41,904 bases of DNA from a virus. The notes under the pieces were generated by a model, which made no database searches, was not told the DNA's origin, and saw only the letters and a program-made list of their open reading frames with translations. The translations under genes were made by a program, and so were the position numbers. Positions 7,614 to 13,853 of this stretch are shown one piece after another (within the stretch, counting starts at the first letter, position 1; each line of letters begins with the position of its first letter). Location: IMG/VR virus record IMGVR_UViG_3300046530_000105, positions 1-41,904 of that record, one strand, 5' to 3'.

Positions 7614-7862
7614 ATGTCGTTACTTGTTGATAGGCCGCGCCCAGTTGAATATCTGACCAAAAAAGGAATTACAGTCTTGATCGATTTCAAGTGGCGCGGT
7701 GCTAGCGACATACCGGTTGGGGCGATGTTGACGATTCCTGGTCAGGAGGCTGCTAAGACCCCTGTAGACGCGGTAGATGGTTCGCATTGGACAAGCGAAG
7801 ATCAGGCTCTTCGCGAATCGCAGGAAGCAGCAGATCGATGGATTGATTACTCGCTGCGTTAG
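7614..7862 (+). CDS. Small hypothetical protein, read rightward
   Basis: 82 residues with AAGGAG 8 nt before the ATG. It is inserted between two leftward modification genes and converges on the DNA methylase, whose stop is only 6 bp beyond. The composition is mixed, with a strand-rich first half (YLTKKGITVLIDFKW) and a helical end (DQALRESQEAADRWIDYSL). No recognised domain. The opposite orientation and good ribosome site suggest an independently expressed accessory gene. Confidence 0.65.
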   Translation: MSLLVDRPRPVEYLTKKGITVLIDFKWRGASDIPVGAMLTIPGQEAAKTPVDAVDGSHWTSEDQALRESQEAADRWIDYSLR

Positions 7863-7868
7863 GCTTTG

Positions 7869-9113
7869 TCAGGCCGCTGGGGCCGAGTCGTGGAATACGT
7901 CCATCTGTGCGGCACCGTCGAGCCAGGCCGACGCGATCCGGCGTTCAGCCATGGCGGCATACTCCGGATTGAGTTCACAGAGAATCGATTTGCGACCCTC
8001 CTGCATGGCGACCACCGCCGTGGTACCGGCGCCGCCGAATGGATCAAGAACGATTCCGCCGCGCGGAGCCCCGGCCAGAATGCAGGGCCGGATCAGGTCC
8101 GGCGGGAAGGTGGCGAAGTGGGCCTCCTTGAACGCATGTGTCGCTACAGTCCACACGCTGCGCTTGTTCCGCGTCTCGATGTCCCATGAGCTTTCCTCGC
8201 GGTCCGGCCGATGCGTACCTTTGGCCTGGCCCGGAATCGTCTGCTCTCGCTTCGAGTCATCGCGCTTGAAGCTGTCACGCCTGGAGCGCTCGGCGCCGTC
8301 CTTGTGAAAAGCGCCGTGGCCACCGTCGCCGGTTGAGGTGTCCCAGCCGGTCGGTACCGTGACTCTTGGCCGGTTGCGGGCGTTTGCATCGGTGCCATGA
8401 CCCCAGCCGACACCGTTGTTCGGCGGCACCGTGTTTCCCGTCGAGGTACGCTTTCCGCCCTCTGCATTGTCGAAGGTAGCGCCGTTGACATAGGCGCCCC
8501 CCCTGAACCCATTCGCACTGCCTTTTCCGGTCAGACTGGCGGGCTCTCGAATCGCGTCGCTGTCGTAGTAGTACCGCCGCGACTTGCTGAGCAAGAACAG
8601 ATACTCATGGGCCTTGGTGCACCGGTCCCGGGTCGACTCAGGCATCGGGTTTGGCTTGTGCCAGATGATGTCCTGCCGCAGATACCAGCCGTCATCCTGG
8701 AGAGCAAAGGCCAATCGCCACGGCATGCCCATCAGGTCCTTTGGCTTGTACCCGGCGTGAGTGGCGGCTTTCGACTTCCGCTGCGAGGCCATCACCTGGC
8801 GCTGGCTGATCGTTGAGACGCCGACGCCCATGTCATCGCGCCCATGCGCTCCCCAGCTTCCGGCGTAGCTATCACCCATGTTCACCCAGGCGGTACCGTC
8901 GTCGCGGAGTACCCGGCGAACTTCGCGGAACACCTCGACCAAGCGGGCGATGAACTCGGCCGGTGTTTCTTCCAGGCCAATCTGTCCATCGACACCGTAA
9001 TCCCGCAACCCATAGTAGGGCGGGCTGGTTACACAGCACTGCATTGACTGGTCGGGCAAGGTCTGCATCATGTCGATGCAGTCGCCGACCAGTATCTGGT
9101 GGGATGGAGTCAT
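7869..9113 (-). CDS. DNA methylase, beta class (SPPY; N4-cytosine or N6-adenine)
   Basis: 414 residues from the ATG at 9113 (GGAAA upstream). Motif IV, SPPY (30-33), precedes motif I, VLDPFGGAGTT near the C-terminus, which defines the beta class of amino-methyltransferases. SPPY is most common in N4-cytosine enzymes, though N6-adenine enzymes with it exist. The middle (about residues 200-320) is a glycine/arginine-rich, low-complexity insert that probably contains the target-recognition part. No cognate nuclease is nearby. With the C5 enzyme it would give the phage two kinds of base methylation. Confidence 0.9.
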   Translation of the reverse strand: MTPSHQILVGDCIDMMQTLPDQSMQCCVTSPPYYGLRDYGVDGQIGLEETPAEFIARLVEVFREVRRVLRDDGTAWVNMGDSYAGSWGAHGRDDMGVGVSTISQRQVMASQRKSKAATHAGYKPKDLMGMPWRLAFALQDDGWYLRQDIIWHKPNPMPESTRDRCTKAHEYLFLLSKSRRYYYDSDAIREPASLTGKGSANGFRGGAYVNGATFDNAEGGKRTSTGNTVPPNNGVGWGHGTDANARNRPRVTVPTGWDTSTGDGGHGAFHKDGAERSRRDSFKRDDSKREQTIPGQAKGTHRPDREESSWDIETRNKRSVWTVATHAFKEAHFATFPPDLIRPCILAGAPRGGIVLDPFGGAGTTAVVAMQEGRKSILCELNPEYAAMAERRIASAWLDGAAQMDVFHDSAPAA

Positions 9114-9218
9114 AGTTGATTTCCAGTCAGGCGCCGCCCTCCGTGACCGGTGGTGGCAATTTGGTTTGGTTTGGGGTATTACGGATAACAGATATCTGGC
9201 CGGGTTAAGGAGTATCAA

Positions 9219-9902
9219 GTGGAGAATAGAAGGGTATTTTGTGGCGCTCTAATTACGACGGGTTATCTTTTGATCATGATATCCGTCGTGGCATTTAAAT
9301 TTGATGACTTTCTCTCGCTTCCGCTTAATTCCCTCGGAGATTTTCTTGCCGGGGTATTCAGTCCGATCGCCTTTCTTTGGTTAGTTCTAGGTTTCCTCCA
9401 ACAAGGGGATGAACTTAAGCAGGGTACTGATGCACTTCGTTTGCAGGCCAGCGAACTAAATGCATCTGTCTCCCAACAGGCTGCAATGGTCGAAGTTGCT
9501 CGGCAGCAACTTAATGCGGCGGTTCTTACAGCAGAACATGAGCGCCTGCGTTATGAAGTGTCTCTAGAGCCTGACATTAGTATTTCTAGTGGCGGAGTTA
9601 GTTCTCGGGATTTAAAGGATGGTTTTATTCTTGTCTTCTCAAATAAGGCCACGCCATGCACAAGGCTGGTCATTACTCTAAATCATCGTACTCAGGGTGA
9701 AATGGAACTTGGCAGATTTGACTATCTTGGAAGCGAGGCGCTAGAGGTTTTTATTCCGCTACGCGCCTTCCAAGATAGTTCATTTGAACCATTAATATGT
9801 TCGTACACTACGGCCGCGAATGTCGTTAGTTGGCAATTTTTTTCACTCGCTTTATATGGAGAAGAGGGGTCCCGTTTTCTATCTATCTCCAAGAAGGTTT
9901 AG
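9219..9902 (+). CDS. AT-rich moron: two-helix membrane protein with coiled coil
   Basis: 227 residues starting at GTG (9219) with AAGGAG 6 nt upstream. Transmembrane helices lie near residues 8-28 and 40-60. A coiled coil follows (about 62-105, LKQGTDALRLQASELNASVSQQ), then a strand-rich C-terminal domain that should be cytoplasmic. The gene is read against its neighbours and is richer in A+T, typical of cargo acquired separately. Membrane morons of this build often serve superinfection exclusion or host-surface functions; nothing here proves that. I do not recognise the C-terminal domain. Confidence 0.75.
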   Translation: MENRRVFCGALITTGYLLIMISVVAFKFDDFLSLPLNSLGDFLAGVFSPIAFLWLVLGFLQQGDELKQGTDALRLQASELNASVSQQAAMVEVARQQLNAAVLTAEHERLRYEVSLEPDISISSGGVSSRDLKDGFILVFSNKATPCTRLVITLNHRTQGEMELGRFDYLGSEALEVFIPLRAFQDSSFEPLICSYTTAANVVSWQFFSLALYGEEGSRFLSISKKV

Positions 9903-9924
9903 TATTTCTGGCCTGCTCATAGCT

Positions 9925-10239
9925 TCATGAGGGGTCGGCGAATGTGAAGCCATTTTCTCGGGCGATGAGCTGGACGCGTTTGATGTGCATCTTCAATGCG
10001 ACAGCCGCGGCGCTGGCGGTCTGGCCGGCCTCGGCCTGGGCTCGTACCGCTGGCGCCAACTTGTCACGGTCGGCCCGGAGCTTTGCGTGGTGGGCAGTGG
10101 TGCCGAAGAATGGCGCCTCTGCGCTCACGCCACTGTCGATCTGCTGGATGGTCTTCCCGCTACCGAAGAACTGCTCCAGCTTCTGGTTCAGGTCCTGGAT
10201 GATTGCGTCACGCGGGTTGGGCATTGGCTCGCCGATCAT
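9925..10239 (-). CDS. Small protein with a C-terminal helix-turn-helix-like region
   Basis: 104 residues from the ATG at 10239 (GGAG 7 nt upstream; overlaps the upstream stop as ATGA). The C-terminus, GQTASAAAVALKMHIKRVQLIARENGF, fits a helix-turn-helix in which the second helix carries KRVQLIAREN. The N-terminus is helical (DAIIQDLNQKLEQFFGSGKTI). It may bind DNA. The same frame is open upstream to a GTG at 10734, described separately, but the ribosome site supports the internal start. Confidence 0.65.
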   Translation of the reverse strand: MIGEPMPNPRDAIIQDLNQKLEQFFGSGKTIQQIDSGVSAEAPFFGTTAHHAKLRADRDKLAPAVRAQAEAGQTASAAAVALKMHIKRVQLIARENGFTFADPS

Positions 10240-10415
10240 TGCCGGTCTCCCGAGAGAGTGACCTTGATGCCGTCGGCGCGTGCTTCGAGCTTCTGCGCGT
10301 AGTTGATCGCTTCCTTGTAGCTGAAGCGAAAGCCCCGCACCTTGTTGGTTGCCAGCTCGACGATGTGATAGGCGCTTTCGCCCTTGACGACGACCTGGTA
10401 GCGAATCTTCTGCAC
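10236..10415 (-). CDS. Small conserved-looking early protein
   Basis: 59 residues from the GTG at 10415, which has GGAG 6 nt upstream. The frame is also open to a TTG at 10436 that overlaps the stop of the preceding 27-residue ORF as TTGA. The protein reads MQKIRYQVVVKGESAYHIVEL, then a helix ending YKEAINYAQKLEARADG. Its beta-strand start and final helix suggest a small folded domain; the function is unknown. It may have begun further upstream in another frame (see the 27-residue ORF). Confidence 0.6.
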   Translation of the reverse strand: MQKIRYQVVVKGESAYHIVELATNKVRGFRFSYKEAINYAQKLEARADGIKVTLSGDRQ

Positions 10416-10432
10416 GGGTGGCTCCTTGCCGA

Positions 10433-10516
10433 TCAAGGCGTAGAACGCGGCGGTGGCGTAGAGCGAGCGTGCAGGGCCGCGACCCCGTCGACTCGCTGTT
10501 GAATGGATGGATGCAT
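10433..10516 (-). CDS. 27-residue ORF, possibly the frameshifted start of the next gene
   Basis: ATG at 10516 has the strong site GAGGAATCGCC before it, so translation should begin here. The peptide starts MHPSIQQRVDGVAALHARS and then turns into a run of Pro/Thr/Ser before a stop at 10433. From about 10460 on, the protein-like sequence (LYATAAFYALIGKEPP) continues in the frame of the 59-residue gene. Either this is a short coupled leader, or one base change has split an originally single gene of about 93 residues. Confidence 0.45.
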   Translation of the reverse strand: MHPSIQQRVDGVAALHARSTPPPRSTP

Positions 10517-10918
10517 GGCGATTCCTCGGTGGGGTTGCGTTTATTCGTCAGCACTCTGCTCACCTGCCGGTTGCCTTGGGGCGCAGGGGAGAGTGCTGGC
10601 GCAATAAAGCCTGTGGGAGCGAAGCGGTGTGTTTCAGGTGGTTTTTCTGATGCCAGGACCCGGAATAGAGCGGTCCGACCTGTGGGAGCGTGAATAAAAA
10701 AGCCCGATCGAGACCGGGCTTTCGTTGGCTTCACACAGACCTCCCTATGTGAGTGCCGAGTGCCTTCGTTGGAAGGGCTTTGGGCTTGTCTATTTCATGG
10801 CTGCCAATCCTCCTTTCCGTGGGTAGTGATTGCAGGTGGCCGGCACTGCCCGGCATGTATCAGGCCTAGCCGTTCGTACCTGAACGGCCCCGCGATTCGC
10901 CTGCAAAGAGTGGTTTTC
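10517..10918 (-). other. Gene-poor leader with a hairpin, REP-like motifs and short ORFs
   Basis: About 400 bp. On the leftward strand, in order: AAGGAGG with a two-codon ORF ATG AAA TAG (near 10790); a second strong site (AGGGAGGT) with GTG at 10734; an intrinsic terminator at 10696-10722 inside the first codons of that GTG frame; then two copies of GCTCCCACAG (the complement CTGTGGGAGC lies near 10611-10620 and 10680-10689), which resembles the start of Pseudomonas REP elements. The GTG frame stays open through 10240 in phase with the 104-residue gene. The arrangement suggests attenuation of leftward transcription, with coding uncertain. Confidence 0.45.
10696..10722 (-). terminator. Intrinsic terminator in the leftward early operon
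   Basis: Read leftward, AAAGCCCG and CGGGCTTT form an 8-bp stem around an 8-base loop, followed by a T-run (TTTTTTA). It lies between the LuxR-like gene and the next leftward genes, where an N-type antiterminator would have to act. Confidence 0.8.
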
Positions 10919-11302
10919 TCACGCGTGGTATTCGTAAGCCTCGGCCCGCTTGACCGTGCGGACCTGTGCAACTCTCCGCTCCGGCACGCGCCGGTCACGT
11001 CTCATTGCATCCCCGTCGAACATCGAGTGCATCGCAATCAACGTGGCGAGCACCAAACACATCGGCGAGATGATCTGCCGGCGCATGGCCTCGGCGATCA
11101 TGGCCGTCTGGCGGTTCACGCCGAGCTTGAACATTGCGTTGGAGAGCCGTTTTACAACTGTCCCCGGCTCGACACCGAAGACCCTGGCGATCTCCTTTGC
11201 AGTCATGCCCTGGGCAGCCGACAGCAGGAACTGAAGTTCTCGCGGCGCAAGACCTCGACCGAGGTGACCCTTCCATGCGCCGCTGACGATTGTTGCTTCC
11301 AT
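10919..11302 (-). CDS. LuxR-type helix-turn-helix regulator
   Basis: 127 residues from the ATG at 11302 (GGGAG 8 nt upstream), preferred over an ATG 16 codons earlier that has no ribosome site. Residues 18-70, LAPRELQFLLSAAQGMTAKEIARVFGVEPGTVVKRLSNAMFKLGV, form a GerE/LuxR DNA-binding domain. No receiver or autoinducer domain is present, so it is a stand-alone HTH protein. A hydrophobic stretch (ISPMCLVLATLIAMHSMF) follows, then a basic tail. As second gene of the leftward operon it may regulate phage or host genes. Confidence 0.8.
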   Translation of the reverse strand: MEATIVSGAWKGHLGRGLAPRELQFLLSAAQGMTAKEIARVFGVEPGTVVKRLSNAMFKLGVNRQTAMIAEAMRRQIISPMCLVLATLIAMHSMFDGDAMRRDRRVPERRVAQVRTVKRAEAYEYHA

Positions 11303-11398
11303 CAAACTGACTCCCGGTTGTTTTCCCAATGCACCCGTCACCAGGTGCATCAGTGAAAAATTCCGCTGTCCCTTCGGCGCTACTGGCGCGGTACGGGC

Positions 11399-11524
11399 TC
11401 ATTCGAATTGTTCTTCCAGCCGCGGGCCTTTCGGCTTGTTCTCCCGCTGGATAACTGTTCTTGGCGCTTTACGCTGCACGCCCGGGTCAGTTGCCAACCC
11501 TCTGAACCGTTGAGGCCGGTTCAT
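11399..11524 (-). CDS. 41-residue basic peptide, first leftward gene (N-like candidate)
   Basis: ATG at 11524 with GGAAGG 6 nt upstream; stop at 11399. The peptide begins MNRPQRFRGLATDPGVQRK. It has about ten Arg/Lys in 41 residues, no hydrophobic core and an acidic end (LEEQFE), so it is probably disordered. It is the first gene after the leftward promoter and operators, and a boxB-like hairpin lies in its leader. Lambda N is likewise a small arginine-rich, disordered protein encoded first on the PL transcript. A role in antitermination is inferred from position and composition; there is no clear sequence similarity that I can see. Confidence 0.55.
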   Translation of the reverse strand: MNRPQRFRGLATDPGVQRKAPRTVIQRENKPKGPRLEEQFE

Positions 11525-11540
11525 CGCTGCCTTCCATCTG

Positions 11541-11557
11541 GCCGGTTGTTATCCGGC
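11541..11557 (-). promoter_or_regulatory. boxB-like hairpin in the leftward leader
   Basis: Read leftward, GCCGG and CCGGC pair around the 7-base loop ATAACAA. The hairpin lies between the leftward promoter and the 41-residue gene, where lambdoid nutL sites lie. I do not see a good boxA (CGCTCTT) just before it and found no identical hairpin on the rightward transcript, so the nut interpretation is tentative. Confidence 0.4.
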
Positions 11558-11569
11558 AATGACTGAAGA

Positions 11570-11610
11570 TTACCTATGGGTAACATTATAGGTCAATACC
11601 TGTAGGTAAT
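11570..11610. promoter_or_regulatory. OL-like pair of repressor operators around a leftward promoter
   Basis: Two 15-bp near-palindromes, TTACCTATGGGTAAC (11570-11584) and ATACCTGTAGGTAAT (11596-11610), match the three sites beside cro. Between them, read leftward, is a perfect -10 TATAAT (11585-11590). No good -35 lies at the ideal spacing. Repressor bound at either site would block RNA polymerase, as at lambda OL. Confidence 0.8.
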
Positions 11611-11626
11611 TATTTTTTGTGTAGGC

Positions 11627-11657
11627 GAAAAAAAGCCCGCTGGCTAAGCGGGCTTTT
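11627..11657 (-). terminator. Terminator of the repressor gene
   Basis: Read leftward, AAAAGCCCGC and GCGGGCTTTT form a 10-bp stem with a 7-base loop, followed by T7. It ends cI transcription just before the OL-like region. The short T-run on the other strand could also slow rightward transcripts. Confidence 0.88.
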
Positions 11658-11678
11658 GGGAGGGGCGGGGGCGTGTCT

Positions 11679-12419
11679 CTATAGGAGAACCGAGTACCAG
11701 AAGACCTTGCCGATCACGATGATGTCTTTCTGCAGCATGTCTTCGGCGCTGTATTCCTCATCTGGATGCTCGTCGCGGTTGTAGCTGCGCATCCTGATAC
11801 CGCCACCTGGTGCTCGATATAGGGTTTTAACCCGGAGCTGGCCTCCGTGGTTTAGGGCATACATTTTTCCATCAGTTATTGCGGTCGAACCTTGATCTAC
11901 GCCAACGGTGCTCCCATGGGGCAGGACTGGTTCCATGCTGTTCCCGCTCACCGTTACACAAACAGCTTCGCTCGGTTGCACGTTTTGGCGTCGAAGCGTC
12001 TGTTTACCAAAGCGCAACTTCTGCTTATGTGATGGCTCTACGACCGTCTTTCCGCTTCCAGCCGACAGTTCTACTTCCTTGAGGAATGGCACGTATACCT
12101 CATCATCATCCAGCGGTGTGTCATCGTCCCAAACCGAAAATTGGCCTAGGTATTCGGCGTTACTCTCGACGTTAACCGGCTCCGGCTGCATGCCTTTACG
12201 GTCGAGCTGATAACGCTCCAGGCCGAGCTTCATCTCGATGTCCCGAGCGAAGTCCTCCCCGATGTTTTTACTACCAGCAGATGATGGTGCAGTCGAGAGA
12301 CAGCGCGATATGTAATTGGCGCTCTTTCCTAAAGCATCGGCCAGCCTGGCCTGCTTTCCATCAAAGCGCTGTTTCATGAGTGCCCGCAAATTTTCGCGGC
12401 GAATATCTGAAATTTCCAT
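11679..12419 (-). CDS. cI: CI-type phage repressor (XRE HTH + S24 peptidase)
   Basis: 246 residues from the ATG at 12419. An XRE-like helix-turn-helix lies at about 8-45 (RFDGKQARLADALGKSANYISRCLS). The C-terminal half is an S24/LexA-type peptidase with a probable self-cleavage site A120-G121 (LSAGSG), S161 in SGNSMEP and K198 in LRVKTL. RecA-stimulated cleavage after DNA damage would therefore induce the prophage. It should bind the five 15-bp operators on both sides of the gene. In-frame GTG starts upstream overlap the operators and lack a ribosome site, so MEISDI is preferred although its own site is weak. Confidence 0.93.
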   Translation of the reverse strand: MEISDIRRENLRALMKQRFDGKQARLADALGKSANYISRCLSTAPSSAGSKNIGEDFARDIEMKLGLERYQLDRKGMQPEPVNVESNAEYLGQFSVWDDDTPLDDDEVYVPFLKEVELSAGSGKTVVEPSHKQKLRFGKQTLRRQNVQPSEAVCVTVSGNSMEPVLPHGSTVGVDQGSTAITDGKMYALNHGGQLRVKTLYRAPGGGIRMRSYNRDEHPDEEYSAEDMLQKDIIVIGKVFWYSVLL

Positions 12420-12439
12420 CCGCGAATCATCCGTCACCG

Positions 12440-12496
12440 TTACCAATAGGTAAATTCCCTGTGGGTATTGCTTTGAGATTACCTGTGGGTAATAAT
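12440..12496. promoter_or_regulatory. OR-like triple operator and rightward promoter
   Basis: Three 15-bp operators lie between cI and the Cro-like gene: TTACCAATAGGTAAA (12440-12454), TTCCCTGTGGGTATT (12455-12469, directly abutting) and TTACCTGTGGGTAAT (12479-12493). A rightward promoter TTGCTT (12468-12473), 17-bp spacer, AATAAT (12491-12496) is overlapped by the second and third operators. The outermost operator towards cI is placed to control the repressor's own promoter. Confidence 0.82.
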
Positions 12497-12522
12497 CCGA
12501 GGTATCTAAAGGGAGGCCCGAC

Positions 12523-12753
12523 ATGCGGACCAAAAATCCTCAACTTCTTGAGTGGCTCAAAACTGCCAGTGATGAAGCCATCCTCAGCACTGGCACCAGC
12601 CGAGCATATCTACGGCTGATCGCGTACGGCCACAAGACTGCTTCCGCCGAAATCGCCGCTCGGACTGAGTCGGCGACTGGCGGGTGTGTGACGCGTAAAG
12701 AGCTTCGCCCAGATGACTGGAAACAAATATGGCCAGAGCTTTCCGTGGCCTGA
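12523..12753 (+). CDS. Cro-like regulator
   Basis: 76 residues with GGGAGG 6 nt before the ATG; first gene on the rightward transcript. The sequence LLEWLKTASDEAILSTGTSRAYLRLIAYGHKTASAEIAARTE contains a helix-turn-helix in which TSRAYLRLIAYGHKTAS is the recognition part. The end, CVTRKELRPDDWKQIWPEL, resembles YdaS-like Cro proteins. It should compete with CI at the OR-like operators and favour lytic growth. Its divergent position from cI supports the call. Confidence 0.87.
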   Translation: MRTKNPQLLEWLKTASDEAILSTGTSRAYLRLIAYGHKTASAEIAARTESATGGCVTRKELRPDDWKQIWPELSVA

Positions 12754-12820
12754 AAGGCTGGCGATTCCGTTAGGCCAATTATCCGCAGTTCGGCAACGGA
12801 TGGGGAGAGCAACGGATTGG

Positions 12821-12836
12821 CTGTGTATTCATACAG
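12821..12836. promoter_or_regulatory. LexA (SOS) box downstream of cro
   Basis: CTGTGTATTCATACAG fits the gamma-proteobacterial LexA consensus CTGT-N8-ACAG, with an AT-rich centre. It lies 68 bp after cro and 86 bp before the next rightward gene. Host LexA could repress an internal promoter of the replication operon. I do not see a convincing -10/-35 pair at the box. Confidence 0.7.
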
Positions 12837-12868
12837 TAGTCGATTCATCAACGCCTGAATCGCAGGCA

Positions 12869-12894
12869 TAAAAAAACCGCCTGGCAGGGCGGTT
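12869..12894 (-). terminator. Leftward-acting terminator between cro and the replication genes
   Basis: Read leftward, AACCGCC and GGCGGTT form a 7-bp stem, followed by seven T (12870-12876). The rightward strand has no T-run after the hairpin. No leftward gene lies upstream, so it must end an antisense or stray leftward transcript, as the oop terminator does in lambda. Confidence 0.7.
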
Positions 12895-12921
12895 CGATAC
12901 AGCTTTAGAACGAGGTGAATA

Positions 12922-13146
12922 ATGACCAATAACGCTCCCGCAGTCAATAGTTCTGGGGATGTCGCGACCATTTGCGACGGTCCTGCAAAGGTGGCTCGAC
13001 ACTTAACATTGAATCAATCCGCTGCGATGAATGCCGCACTCATGATTGTCGGCCAGTACTCGCTCGCGTCCAAATCTAGATTCCGCCGGGAATGCCTCGA
13101 TCACTTGAAGGCCTCCCTGGCTCCTGCCCAGGATGTTTCCGCATGA
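12922..13146 (+). CDS. Small hypothetical protein of the replication operon
   Basis: 74 residues with GAGGTG 5-6 nt before the ATG. The N-terminus is polar (NNAPAVNSSGDVATICDGP). A helical part follows (LNQSAAMNAALMIVGQYSLASKSRFRRECLDHLKASL), with the hydrophobic segment AAMNAALMIVGQY. It lies where lambda has cII, but I see no helix-turn-helix. Its stop overlaps the next start as ATGA. Confidence 0.65.
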   Translation: MTNNAPAVNSSGDVATICDGPAKVARHLTLNQSAAMNAALMIVGQYSLASKSRFRRECLDHLKASLAPAQDVSA

Positions 13147-13853
13147 GCACTATCATTATGAGCCTGTGCTGGCCTTTGCAAGGCATGAGTGGCCCGCAGA
13201 AAGCTGTCCTGATATCCCTGGCAGACAATGCAAACGACGAGGGTGTTTGCTGGCCTTCGGTGGCTCGTATCGCTGAGCGCACATGTCTCGCAGAAAGGAC
13301 TGTTCAGGGCGCTATAAAGTGGCTGGGACAAGCCAGAATTTTGTCTGTCCGTGAACGCATGGGGCGTTCAACGATGTACACCATAACCCCGGCATCCTAC
13401 GCACCCCCGCAAGACATGCACCCCGCATCAGATGCGCTACCACCCCCGCAGCTAACGACACAAACCCCCGCAGCAGATGCACCCAGAACCGTAATAGAAC
13501 CATCAAGTGAACCATCAACCCTCGGTGGTGATGAGTTGCCGCAGAAAATCTCGAAGCCCAGATGCCCATCACAGGAAATCGTCGACCTGTTCAACAAAAC
13601 GCTTCCTGGGCTCCCTCAGGTGGCAATGCTGACCAAGGACCGGGTAACGAAGATATCCGCCCGTTGGAACGACAGCGCGGTTCACCAGGACTTGGGGTTC
13701 TGGGCTGAGTTCTTCGAGCTGGTTGGTTCGAGTTCATTCCTGATGGGGGAAAGTGAAGGCAGGGACGGCGCCAAGCCTTTCCGTGCCACCTTCGATTGGC
13801 TGATCAAACCGAGCAACTTTGTCAAGGTCGTGGAGGGTAATTACCATGCGTGA
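13143..13853 (+). CDS. Phage replication protein with winged-helix domain (O-like)
   Basis: 236 residues. Residues ~10-80, MSGPQKAVLISLADNANDEGVCWPSVARIAERTCLAERTVQGAIKWL, form the HTH_36-type winged helix common in phage replication initiators (motif DEGxCWPSxxxIAxxT). A low-complexity linker rich in Pro, Ser and Thr follows. The C-terminal part, VDLFNKTLPGLPQVAMLTKDR to FRATFDWLIKPSNFVKVVEGNY, matches the usual end of such proteins, which contact the helicase or its loader. The start at 13143 overlaps the preceding stop as ATGA. It should bind the phage origin and recruit the helicase encoded next. Confidence 0.85.
   Translation: MSTIIMSLCWPLQGMSGPQKAVLISLADNANDEGVCWPSVARIAERTCLAERTVQGAIKWLGQARILSVRERMGRSTMYTITPASYAPPQDMHPASDALPPPQLTTQTPAADAPRTVIEPSSEPSTLGGDELPQKISKPRCPSQEIVDLFNKTLPGLPQVAMLTKDRVTKISARWNDSAVHQDLGFWAEFFELVGSSSFLMGESEGRDGAKPFRATFDWLIKPSNFVKVVEGNYHA

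Noticed and set aside
5032-9113. Restriction-modification or Dnd phosphorothioation system
   Set aside because: No restriction enzyme is nearby, and of the Dnd set only a distant PP-loop relative is present.
10795-10998. Leftward 67-codon ORF before the early leader
   Set aside because: No ribosome site; it overlaps the end of the LuxR-like gene, and its sequence has no protein-like pattern.
12523-12753. Toxin-antitoxin pair, since the Cro-like protein resembles YdaS antitoxins
   Set aside because: No toxin-like partner is adjacent, and the divergent position from cI with shared operators explains it as Cro.
12540-12869. Leftward ORF starting just left of the terminator at 12869, with the LexA box inside it
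   Set aside because: No ribosome site (its ATG follows a T-run directly), and it runs antisense through the Cro-like gene.
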